NCBI RefSeq assembly: GCF_003574735.1
Contig: NZ_QORW01000002.1
Coordinates: forward strand, 372,001 to 436,000
From: Dongia deserti
Lineage (GTDB): Bacteria; Pseudomonadota; Alphaproteobacteria; Dongiales; Dongiaceae
DNA: 64,000 bases
Reading direction: 5' to 3'
Shown here one piece after another: positions 26,401 to 33,082 of the stretch. The position numbers and the translations under genes were made by a program. Positions within the stretch are counted from its first letter, which is position 1; the number at the start of each line of letters is the position of its first letter. A model generated the notes under the pieces. That model was not told where the DNA came from. It saw nothing but the letters and a program-made list of their open reading frames with translations, and made no database searches.

Positions 26401-26871
26401 CCGGGTTTCACCGCCGACCGGCCGCAGGACAAGGCGTTCGTCGGCAACATCGTGCAGGCGATCCTCAGCTACGCGAAGGGCGATCTCGGCGAGACCAGCA
26501 TCAAGATTCAGGATGTCGACCGCATCATCGCCATCGGCTCCGACGGCATGATGGCGGCGGTGGCGCGGGCGCGGCACGACGTGCTGAAGCCCTATCTCAA
26601 GTCGTCGCATTGCGCGATCGGCTCCATCAACTCGCCGATGCAATGCATGATGAAGGAGATCTGCGCCCAGTGCCTGCAGCCGCACAAGGATCCGGTGACG
26701 GGCGAGGAGACGGTGGTGTTCTCCTGCTTCAACCAGGACCAGAAGCTGGACGAGGTGGATTTCGGCGCCTTGCGCCAGCGCCTCGGCCAGAACTCGGTGC
26801 ACGAGAAACTGACCGTGCAGTGGATCGATCATTCCCTGAAGCAGTTGGACGAGAAGCGCGCCACGGCTTGA
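23401..26871 (+). CDS. Fused GltD/NfnB-like and PyrK/NfnA-like flavo-iron-sulfur oxidoreductase
   Basis: A 1156-residue cytoplasmic protein. Residues 1-235 are helical and not recognised. Residues 243-324 carry eight cysteines (C243, C246, C254, C277; C309, C317, C320, C324) in the arrangement that binds two 4Fe-4S clusters in GltD, NfnB and dihydropyrimidine dehydrogenase. GLGPAG at 383-388 starts an FAD domain, and VVIGGGLTAIDTA near 557 starts an NAD(P) domain. From about 831 a ferredoxin-reductase-like PyrK/NfnA module follows, with GEFYRLQ and a final 2Fe-2S cysteine set C1082, C1088, C1091, C1109. NfnAB bifurcates electrons between NADH, NADPH and ferredoxin; whether this fusion does is unknown. 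It leads the MetV-MetF-methyltransferase locus, pointing to methylene/methyl-THF redox chemistry. Confidence 0.88.
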   Translation: MSELRLAHGLRFEELYNAAGLARIDALFVDHLRVSDEGLAGRLMAARVEPDKLDAKAESALVIAVAAHLDDFVGELFGITDELGALRKRHTDLAPLYSVKRLFVQRRALKAHNEAAAATLDADALRTELTALFGGKFDELTFATHVDTWLKDEASHAHALDLATKYAAWATQTPAGKALHRKGVLFKAPRKVDPMHLVHLESETRHGIPTLKLSEDKLRAREGFHLTDPGMDLNHALDQANYCIFCHNQGKDSCSRGLKEKDGTFKKSVFGVTLAGCPLDEKISEMHTVKADGLPIGAVGIIAIDNPMCAATGHRICNDCMKACIYQKQDPVDIPQAETRSLKDVLGLPWGFEIYSLLTRWNPLNIKAPIAKAASGRRVLVVGLGPAGYTLAHYLLNDGHTVVAIDGLKIEPLDSALSGVKPDGKRVGFKPIKHLSELQEDLNDRVMAGFGGVAEYGITVRWDKNFLKIIRLLLERRAQFAMFGGVRFGGTITAEQAFAMGFDHIALALGAGKPTLLSMPGGLARGVRMASDFLMALQLTGAAKQDSIANLQLRLPAVVIGGGLTAIDTATEAMAYYPMQVEKFLKRYETLVAEHGAEGVRARFSPIELEVADEFIAHAKAFRAERARAAAAREAPRFSKLIDGWGGVTIAYRRRLIDSPSYTLNHEEVEKAMEEGIRFTEGLTPTRIDEDKTGHAERIHFKNADGAEVSLPARAVLVAAGTRPNTVLAREHADHFHVDGQYFQALNDEGAVVKPEKLAKPAEVRVITEMRADGRATSFFGDLHPSFAGNVVKAMGSAKLGWPVVVQALERLPAATSTDHSTFLADLNRRLRAKIRTVNRLTPTIVEVVVEAPQAAANFLPGEFYRLQNFETLAHKTRDTRLTMEGLALTGAWTDVKEGLVGLIVLEMGGSSDLCAWLQPGEPVILMGPTGTPTHTPAGETVLLAGGGLGNAVLFSIGRALKAAGSKVVYFAGYKKIQDRYKVEEIEAASDVVVWASDEAPGFTADRPQDKAFVGNIVQAILSYAKGDLGETSIKIQDVDRIIAIGSDGMMAAVARARHDVLKPYLKSSHCAIGSINSPMQCMMKEICAQCLQPHKDPVTGEETVVFSCFNQDQKLDEVDFGALRQRLGQNSVHEKLTVQWIDHSLKQLDEKRATA

Positions 26872-27041
26872 ATGAGCGCTTGAAGGCGCGGACCTGGAAC
26901 GACCACATATAGTCCGTCCGCGACAGGGGCTCGGTCGCTTTCAGGCGATCCCCGGTCGCGGCAATAGCAGCCCGGCAACCCTGCCGCGCTTAAGGATTTG
27001 ACCCGAGAAGGCGGCGTCCTGGTGGATGCCGGATCGACGGT

Positions 27042-27641
27042 ATGGCGGACGGCCCGAAGACCCTCTTTATCGCTTGCGGCGCGCTGGCCAAGGAGTTCCT
27101 GGCGGTGAGCAAGGCCAGCGGCTGGGACGGGCGCGTCGAGATCACCTGCCTGCCGGCGATCTGGCACAACCGGCCGGAAAAGATCGCAGGCGGCGTGCAG
27201 CGCAAGATCAAGGCGGGCAAGAAGAAGTTCGACCGCATCTTTGTGCTCTATGGCGATTGCGGCACCCAGGGCGAGCTGGACCGCGTGCTGGCCGAGGAGG
27301 GCGTGGAGCGGATCGACGGGCCGCACTGCTTCCAGTGGTTCGCGAGAACGGCCGACTTCGAGAAGATGATGGACGAGGAGCCGGGCACGTTCTTCCTGAC
27401 CGACTATCTGGCGCGCCATTTCGAGCGGCTGATCTGGCAGGGATTCGGGATCGAGAAGCATCCGGAATTGCGCGATATGTATTTCGGCAATTACCGCAAG
27501 CTGGTCTATCTGGCGCAGACCGAGGACGCGGATCTGCTGAGACGGGCCAAGGCGGCGGCGGAGAAACTGAACCTGGAGTTCGTGCATCGCCGCACGGGGT
27601 ACGGCGAGCTCGCGGACTTCATGAAGGCAAAGATTGCGTAG
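27042..27641 (+). CDS. DUF1638 protein
   Basis: A 199-residue DUF1638 protein. It starts KTLFIACGALAKEFLAV and carries the family's LPAIWHNRPEKIAGGV, IFVLYGDCGTQGELD and FFLTDYLARHF blocks. Cysteines in ACGAL, ITCLPA, GDCGT and GPHC could bind metal. DUF1638 genes are repeatedly found beside corrinoid methyltransferases (MttB/MtbC types), though the role is not known. The gene follows the oxidoreductase by 170 bases and is 6 bases from the next gene. Its presence is one of the better hints that the locus handles a methylated compound. Confidence 0.9.
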   Translation: MADGPKTLFIACGALAKEFLAVSKASGWDGRVEITCLPAIWHNRPEKIAGGVQRKIKAGKKKFDRIFVLYGDCGTQGELDRVLAEEGVERIDGPHCFQWFARTADFEKMMDEEPGTFFLTDYLARHFERLIWQGFGIEKHPELRDMYFGNYRKLVYLAQTEDADLLRRAKAAAEKLNLEFVHRRTGYGELADFMKAKIA

Positions 27642-27647
27642 GACGAG

Positions 27648-27950
27648 ATGGCACAATTGACTGTGGTTTACTGGCGGGACATTCCCGCCCAGGTGATCGT
27701 GAAGAAGGGCCGAGAGACCGCGAAGGTGCAGCTGAACGAGCGCTTCGAGAAGGCGATCGACCGCGCCGCTATGCGCGCCAACCTGCGCGACACGGACTCG
27801 TACTTGGCCGAATGGCGCCGCGCCGCGCCGATCGACGTGTCCGATGACCTGCAGGCCGAAGCGGACAAGAAGGCGGCGGAGCTGGAAGCTGCCTTTGATG
27901 ACGCGAAGCTGAAGGCGCTGGTCGAAAGCGGCGGGGTGGAGAGCAAGTGA
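27648..27950 (+). CDS. Small conserved protein of the 'virulence factor' family
   Basis: A 100-residue protein. The N-terminal part reads AQLTVVYWRDIPAQVIVKKG, with the VYWRDIPAQV motif typical of a small alphaproteobacterial family that databases label 'virulence factor'. The name has no functional basis here. The C-terminal half is charged and probably helical (EADKKAAELEAAFDDAKLKA). It starts 6 bases after the DUF1638 stop with GGACGAG as ribosome site. The family commonly travels with MetV/MetF and DUF1638 genes, so a role as subunit or chaperone in C1 metabolism is likelier than virulence. Confidence 0.85.
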   Translation: MAQLTVVYWRDIPAQVIVKKGRETAKVQLNERFEKAIDRAAMRANLRDTDSYLAEWRRAAPIDVSDDLQAEADKKAAELEAAFDDAKLKALVESGGVESK

Positions 27951-27983
27951 TGAAGCGCTCGCCCCGATCCCTCGACAGAAAGT

Positions 27984-28224
27984 CCCCTTCCCCCCTTGCG
28001 GGGGAAGGATGCGAAGCCTTAGCGAGCGCCAGCGAGCTTAGGCGAAGCTGGATGGGGGGTAGCGCGGCGATAGTCGTGCGCGCTCGTGAGAGCGCCACAC
28101 ATACGGCAACGTCTGAATCACGGCGCTCGCGCGCTGCGCACCTATCGGCGCGGCCCCCAGCTCCGGCTAAGCTCGGCTGCGCCTCGCTAAGCCTCCGCAA
28201 CCCTCTCCCGCGAGGGGAGAGGGG
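27984..28224. repeat. Long palindromic repeat, family B, copy 1, inside the C1 locus
   Basis: About 240 bases. The left end is a small hairpin (CCCCTTCCCCCCTTGCGGGG and following GAAGG) then GATGCGAAGCCTTAGCGAG; the right end is CTCGCTAAGCCTCCGCAACC followed by the hairpin CTCTCCCGCGAGGGGAGAG. The two ends are inverted copies, and inner blocks (AGCTTAGGCGAAGCTGG and CCAGCTCCGGCTAAGCT) also pair. The same structure is found at 51702-51945. It fills almost all of the 299-base gap between the 'virulence factor' and MetV-like genes. No transposase or target duplication is seen. Confidence 0.85.
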
Positions 28225-28249
28225 AATTGTTGTTGGAAGGTCCTGAGCG

Positions 28250-28822
28250 ATGTACGCCGTCCGCCTGTGGTCGGTGCGCCATGCTCGCGGCCTCAACGCG
28301 TTCTACCGCGCGTTCGAGAAGGCGCTGATCGCGCTGCATCCTTTGTGGAACAAGATCGGCTACGAAAAGCTGGAGAAGCCGTTCGAGAGCGTCGAGCGCG
28401 TCACCAAGGGCTTCTTGTTCGATTGCCAGATGTGCGGGCAGTGCGCGCTGTCGTCCACCGGCATGTCGTGCCCGATGAATTGCCCGAAGAACCTGCGTAA
28501 CGGCCCATGCGGCGGCGTGCGCGACAACGGACATTGCGAAGTGAAGCCGGAGATGAAGTGCGTCTGGGTGCAGGCCTGGGAAGGCGCCGCACGCATGGGC
28601 CTCCAGGCCGACCACGGCGCCAAGATCCTCGACGTGCAGCGTACGGTCGACAACCGCCTCAAGGGCAAGTCCTCCTGGCTGCGCGTCGTGCGCATCGCCA
28701 AGGGGCTTGAGGACCAGGCCGGCAATAAGCCGAAGCCGCCGGCGGCCAAACCCGGTTCGACCAAGGACCTCGCCGCGGTCGCCGCCTCGGTCGAGGCCAA
28801 AAAAGAGGGCCAGGCCGCATGA
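28250..28822 (+). CDS. MetV-like cysteine-rich methylenetetrahydrofolate reductase partner (MTHFR C-terminal domain family)
   Basis: A 190-residue protein of the PF12225 (MTHFR_C) type. Eight cysteines fall between residues 59 and 104: C59, C62, C65, C74, C78, C87, C96 and C104, in FDCQMCGQCALSSTG, SCPMNCPKNLRNGPCGGV and the segment after. In acetogens MetV is the small subunit that binds MetF and carries metal or Fe-S cofactors that pass electrons to MetF flavin. Here the gene overlaps metF by four bases (ATGA), so the two proteins are probably made one to one. The C-terminal 50 residues are Lys/Ala-rich and look disordered. Confidence 0.9.
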   Translation: MYAVRLWSVRHARGLNAFYRAFEKALIALHPLWNKIGYEKLEKPFESVERVTKGFLFDCQMCGQCALSSTGMSCPMNCPKNLRNGPCGGVRDNGHCEVKPEMKCVWVQAWEGAARMGLQADHGAKILDVQRTVDNRLKGKSSWLRVVRIAKGLEDQAGNKPKPPAAKPGSTKDLAAVAASVEAKKEGQAA

Positions 28823-29823
28823 ACGACGGCCAGGCCCATTTCGATCCCGCGGCGCCGCTGCCGCTGCTACCCGGCCATTCCTCCGGCGGGCGGCTGGAGC
28901 GCGTGCTGCGCCAGGGGCGCTTCGCCGTCACGGCCGAGCTGAACCCGCCGGACAGTGCCGATCCGCGCGATGTCTATGAGCGTGCGCTGGTCCTTTCCGA
29001 GGTGTGCGACGCCATCAACGCGACCGATGCTTCGGGCGCCAACTGTCACATGTCGTCGGTCGGTATCTGCTCGCTGCTCACACGCGCGGGCTACGCGGTC
29101 ATCATGCAGATCTCCTGCCGCGACCGGAATCGCATAGCGATCCAGGGCGACGTGCTGGGCGCCGCGGCCATGGGGGTCGCGAACATCCTCTGCCTCACCG
29201 GCGATGGGGTGCAGGCGGGCGATCAGCCGGCGGCCAAGCCTGTATTCGACTTCGATTCGACTTCGTTGCTGGAATGCATCACCACCATGCGGGACAAGGG
29301 GCACTTCCTGTCCGGCCGCAAACTGACGACGCCGCCGCGGGTGTTCCTGGGGGCTGCGGCCAATCCGTTCGCGCCGCCTTACGAGTACCGGGCCGTGCAC
29401 ATCGCCAAGAAAATCGCGGCGGGAGCCCAGTTCATCCAAACCCAGTATTGCTTTGACGTGCCGCTATTGCGCAAATTCATGGATCAAGTGCGCGAGCAGG
29501 GGCTGCACAAAAAGGCGTTTTTCCTGATCGGCGTCGGACCGCTGCCGTCCGCCAGGACAGCGCGCTGGATGAAGAACAACGTGCCGGGGGTGCATATCCC
29601 CGACGCGATCATCGAGCGGATGGAAAAGGCCAAGGACCAGCGGGCAGAAGGCAAGCAGTTGGCGATCGACCTGATCCAAGAGATTAAGGAGATCGAAGGC
29701 GTTTCAGGCGTGCATGTGATGGCCTATCGGCAGGAAGAGTTCGTGAACGAGATCATCCAGGCCTCTGGCGTCATGCGGAACAGACAGCAACGGCGCGCGG
29801 TCGAACCCGCGGCTACTTCGTGA
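28819..29823 (+). CDS. Methylenetetrahydrofolate reductase (MetF family)
   Basis: A 334-residue flavoprotein of the MTHFR fold that interconverts methylene-THF and methyl-THF. Seen motifs are FAVTAELNPPDSADP (catalytic Glu region), NATDASGANCHMSS, ILCLTGDGVQAGD, FLGAAANPFAPP and AGAQFIQTQYCFDVPLL, all near expected places. It is joined to the MetV-like gene by an ATGA overlap and followed 13 bases on by a pterin-binding methyltransferase gene. This context suggests it works with methyl-THF made by a corrinoid pathway, in the oxidising direction, and is not the methionine-pathway MetF. The direction is inferred, not shown. Confidence 0.93.
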   Translation: MNDGQAHFDPAAPLPLLPGHSSGGRLERVLRQGRFAVTAELNPPDSADPRDVYERALVLSEVCDAINATDASGANCHMSSVGICSLLTRAGYAVIMQISCRDRNRIAIQGDVLGAAAMGVANILCLTGDGVQAGDQPAAKPVFDFDSTSLLECITTMRDKGHFLSGRKLTTPPRVFLGAAANPFAPPYEYRAVHIAKKIAAGAQFIQTQYCFDVPLLRKFMDQVREQGLHKKAFFLIGVGPLPSARTARWMKNNVPGVHIPDAIIERMEKAKDQRAEGKQLAIDLIQEIKEIEGVSGVHVMAYRQEEFVNEIIQASGVMRNRQQRRAVEPAATS

Positions 29824-29836
29824 AAGGATTGCGTAT

Positions 29837-30826
29837 ATGACCGATACCGTCATCAGCTCGGCCACCAAGGAAGTGGTGATCGGCTTCGAGCGCCCCTTCG
29901 TCATCATCGGCGAGCGCATCAACCCGACCGGGCGCAAGCTGCTGGCGGCGGAAATGGCGGCCGGCGACTACAGCCGCGTCAAGGCCGACGCCCTGGCGCA
30001 GGTCGCGGCCGGCGCCCACATGCTCGACGTCAATGCCGGCATCCCGATGACCGACGAACCGCGCATCCTGGCCGAGACCATCCAGCTGGTGCAGTCGTTG
30101 ACCGACGTGCCGCTGTCAATCGACTCGTCCATTATCGCGGCGCTCGAGGCGGGCCTTGCGGTCTATAAGGGCAAGGCGCTGCTGAACTCGGTGACCGGCG
30201 AGGAAGAGCGCCTGGAGAGCGTGCTGCCGCTCGTGAAGAAATACGGCGCGGCGGTGGTCGCCATCTCCAACGACGAGACCGGGATTTCCGAAGACCCGGA
30301 CGTGCGCTTCGAGGTTGCCAAGAAGATCGTGCACCGCGCCGCCGATTACGGCATCCCGCATTCCGACATCGTGGTCGACCCGCTGGTCATGCCGATCGGC
30401 GCCCTGGGCCAAGCCGGCCGGTCGGTCTTCCACCTGATCCGCCGGCTGCGCACGGAGCTGAAGGTCAACACCACCTGCGGTGCTTCCAATATCAGCTTCG
30501 GCCTGCCAAACCGGCACGGGCTCAATTCCAGCTTCCTCGCCATGGCCATCGGCGCCGGCATGACCTCCGCCATCACCAACCCGCTCCACACCGAGGAGAT
30601 GGTGGGCGTGATGGGCGGCGACGTGCTGATGGGCCATGACGCCCATTGCGCGGCCTGGATCCGCAAGTTCCGCGAGCCCTCGGCCGAGGGCGAAGGGGCC
30701 GGCACCGGCGGTCGCCGTGGGCGCGAGAACCGGCGCCGTGGCGGCGGTGGCGGCGGAGCGGCCAATGGCGGCTCCGAAGGCGTCCAGGCTGCCGCGAGCC
30801 CGACTGCGGAAGTCGTTAATGGATAA
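29837..30826 (+). CDS. Methyltetrahydrofolate-corrinoid methyltransferase (pterin-binding, AcsE/MtgA-like)
   Basis: A 329-residue protein. Residues 1-270 are a dihydropteroate-synthase-type TIM barrel: FVIIGERINPTGRKLL, AHMLDVNAGIPMTDEP, VPLSIDSSIIAALEAG, NSVTGEEERLESVLP, and TCGASNISFGLPNRHGLNSS. The IGERINPTG and SxxSFGLPxR motifs mark the methyl-THF:corrinoid group (AcsE, MtvA/MtgA) rather than folate synthesis FolP. It moves a methyl group between a corrinoid protein and tetrahydrofolate. The last 50 residues are an unusual Gly/Arg-rich tail (RRGRENRRRGGGGGG) with no counterpart in the core family. SD AAAGGA precedes ATG 29837. Confidence 0.92.
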   Translation: MTDTVISSATKEVVIGFERPFVIIGERINPTGRKLLAAEMAAGDYSRVKADALAQVAAGAHMLDVNAGIPMTDEPRILAETIQLVQSLTDVPLSIDSSIIAALEAGLAVYKGKALLNSVTGEEERLESVLPLVKKYGAAVVAISNDETGISEDPDVRFEVAKKIVHRAADYGIPHSDIVVDPLVMPIGALGQAGRSVFHLIRRLRTELKVNTTCGASNISFGLPNRHGLNSSFLAMAIGAGMTSAITNPLHTEEMVGVMGGDVLMGHDAHCAAWIRKFREPSAEGEGAGTGGRRGRENRRRGGGGGGAANGGSEGVQAAASPTAEVVNG

Positions 30827-30868
30827 ACGCCGGTTGGATAATCCGGGCGAAATGGCGTAAGCACTCAT

Positions 30869-30901
30869 CGCCCCCGCATCCGAGCTTTCGGGGCGGGGGC
30901 G
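30869..30901 (+). terminator. GC hairpin between the methyltransferase and RACo genes
   Basis: CGCCCCCGC (30869-30877) pairs exactly with GCGGGGGCG (30893-30901) around a 15-base loop. It begins 43 bases after the methyltransferase stop and ends 25 bases before the RACo start. No T-run follows. It may attenuate or protect the upstream message and so lower expression of the activator relative to the enzyme. Confidence 0.6.
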
Positions 30902-30925
30902 AAACTACATTCAGGGTTTGTGATT

Positions 30926-33004
30926 ATGGCTGCGGAAGGCGCCGAAATCAGCGTGAAGACAGGCAACAACCACGTTGGCAACGGCAATGGCAATGGCGAT
31001 CCACTGATCGTCTTCATGCCGTCGGGCCGGCGCGGCCGCTTCCCGCGCGGCACGCCAGTGCTGCAGGCCGCGCGCCAGCTCGGCGTCGACATCGATTCCG
31101 TGTGCGGCGGGCGCGCGATCTGCGGCCGCTGCCAGGTGGTGGTGAGCGAGGGCGAGTTCGCCAAGCTCGGCGTCACCTCCAAGGGCGATCACCTTTCCGA
31201 CTTCTCGGCCGTCGAGCAGCGTTATGCCGACAAGCGAAGCATGAAGCCGGGCCGCCGTCTCTCCTGCCAGGCCGTCCTGCTCGGCGATCTCGTCATCGAC
31301 GTGCCGGAGGATAGCCAGGTCCACAAGCAGGTGGTGCGCAAGCGCGCCGAGATGCGCGCGATCGAGATCGACCCGGTCGTGAAGCTGCACTACGTCGAGG
31401 TCGCCGAACCGGACATGCACGATCCCACCGGCGATCTGCAGCGCCTGGAGAAGGCGCTGAAGGAGCAGTGGGGCCTCACTGACCTCGACACCGACCTGCG
31501 CGTGATCCAGGGCCTGCAATCGGCTTTGCGCACCGGCAAGTGGACCGTGACCGTCGCCGTGCATCTCGGCAAGCAGATCACGGCCGTGTGGCCGGGCTTC
31601 AAGGACCAGGTTTTCGGCCTCGCGGTCGATGTCGGCTCCACCACTATCGCCGGGCATCTCTGCGAGCTGTCTTCGGGCGAGGTTGTCGCCTCCTCCGGCC
31701 TCATGAACCCGCAGATCCGCTTCGGTGAGGATCTGATGAGCCGCGTGTCGTACGTGATGATGAATCCGGGCGGCGATGCCGAGATGACCAAGGCGGTGCG
31801 CGATGCGATCAACGATCTCGCTGCCGCGGTCGCCAAGGAAGCGGGCTGCACGGTCCAGGACATCCTGGAAGTGACCTTCGTCGGCAATCCCATCATGCAT
31901 CACCTGCTGCTGGGGATTAATCCGATCGAGCTGGGTGGCGCGCCCTTCGCGTTGGCGAGCGACGGGCCGACCATGTTCTGGGCCTCGGAGATCGATCTCA
32001 AGATCCACCCCAATGCTCGCATTTACGTGCTGCCCTGCATCGCGGGCCATGTGGGTGCCGACACCGCCGGCGTGATCCTCTCCGAAGCGCCGCACGAGGC
32101 CGACGAGATGACGCTGGTCGTTGATGTTGGCACGAATGCGGAGATCGTACTGGGCAACAAGGAGAGGCTGCTAGCGGCATCCTCGCCCACCGGCCCGGCC
32201 TTCGAGGGCGCGCAGATCTCCTGCGGCCAGCGCGCGGCACCGGGCGCGATCGAGCGCATCCGCATCAACCGCGAGACGCTGGAGCCGCGCTTCAAGGTGA
32301 TCGGCTGCGACCTCTGGTCCGATCATCCGGATTTCGCCAAGCAGACGGAGGCGACCGGCGTCACCGGCGTGTGCGGCTCCGGCATCATCGAGTGCATCGC
32401 GGAGATGTACCTGGCCGGCATCCTGACGCAGGACGGCGTGATCGACGGATCGATGGCCGCAAAGTCGCCGCGCATCCAGCCGGCGGAACGCACATTTTCC
32501 TATCTTTTGCACGACGGCACGCCGCAGCTCCGCATCTTCCAGAATGACGTGCGCGCGATCCAGCTGGCGAAGGCGGCGCTCTATGCCGGCGCGCGCCTGC
32601 TGATGGATCACCTGAACATCGACAAGGTCGATCGCATCACCCTCGCCGGCGCGTTCGGCAGCCACATCGACGTCAAATACGCGATGGTCCTCGGCATGAT
32701 CCCCGACTGCGACCTGGCGAAGGTAAGCTCCGCCGGCAACGCCGCCGGCACCGGCGCGCGCATCGCCTTGCTGAATGCCGCCGCGCGCGACGAGATCACG
32801 CGCGTGGTGAAGCAGGTGGAAAAGGTCGAGACCGCTGTCGAGCCCAAGTTCCAGGCCCACTTCGTGGAAGCAATGGCCATCCCTCACAAGACCGCGCCCT
32901 ATCCGCACCTCGCGAAGGCCGTGGCGCTGCCTGCGCCCAAGGTAGTAATGCCGCGGGATGATGACGGCTCAGGCGGCGGCCGGCGCAGACGGCGGCGGGG
33001 TTAG
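30926..33004 (+). CDS. RACo-type corrinoid activation protein (2Fe-2S + ASKHA ATPase, DUF4445)
   Basis: A 692-residue protein. Residues 27-120 form a ferredoxin domain with C60, C66, C69 and C114. A linker follows to about 215, then an actin-like ATPase of the RACo/RamA class: FGLAVDVGSTTIAGHL, NPQIRFGEDLMSRVSY, TLVVDVGTNAEIVLGN, CGSGIIECIAEMY and ITLAGAFGSHIDVKYA. Such proteins use ATP to reduce the inactive Co(II) corrinoid to Co(I). This implies a corrinoid protein somewhere in the genome. I chose ATG 30926; a GTG lies six bases upstream. The N-terminus has an Asn/Gly run and the C-terminus ends in a run of arginines. Confidence 0.93.
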   Translation: MAAEGAEISVKTGNNHVGNGNGNGDPLIVFMPSGRRGRFPRGTPVLQAARQLGVDIDSVCGGRAICGRCQVVVSEGEFAKLGVTSKGDHLSDFSAVEQRYADKRSMKPGRRLSCQAVLLGDLVIDVPEDSQVHKQVVRKRAEMRAIEIDPVVKLHYVEVAEPDMHDPTGDLQRLEKALKEQWGLTDLDTDLRVIQGLQSALRTGKWTVTVAVHLGKQITAVWPGFKDQVFGLAVDVGSTTIAGHLCELSSGEVVASSGLMNPQIRFGEDLMSRVSYVMMNPGGDAEMTKAVRDAINDLAAAVAKEAGCTVQDILEVTFVGNPIMHHLLLGINPIELGGAPFALASDGPTMFWASEIDLKIHPNARIYVLPCIAGHVGADTAGVILSEAPHEADEMTLVVDVGTNAEIVLGNKERLLAASSPTGPAFEGAQISCGQRAAPGAIERIRINRETLEPRFKVIGCDLWSDHPDFAKQTEATGVTGVCGSGIIECIAEMYLAGILTQDGVIDGSMAAKSPRIQPAERTFSYLLHDGTPQLRIFQNDVRAIQLAKAALYAGARLLMDHLNIDKVDRITLAGAFGSHIDVKYAMVLGMIPDCDLAKVSSAGNAAGTGARIALLNAAARDEITRVVKQVEKVETAVEPKFQAHFVEAMAIPHKTAPYPHLAKAVALPAPKVVMPRDDDGSGGGRRRRRRG

Positions 33005-33082
33005 TTCGGCGCGATCTCTGGCGCGTGCGCGCCCAGCGTGGCACTCTCGCAGGAAGAGTATTGTCTGCCGACGGTGCAAAGA

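Noticed and set aside
27947-28246. A 99-residue frame starting in the 'virulence factor' stop
   Set aside because: It is simply a translation of the family B repeat (SPLAGEG...LPRGERG) and such text is typical of repeated non-coding elements.
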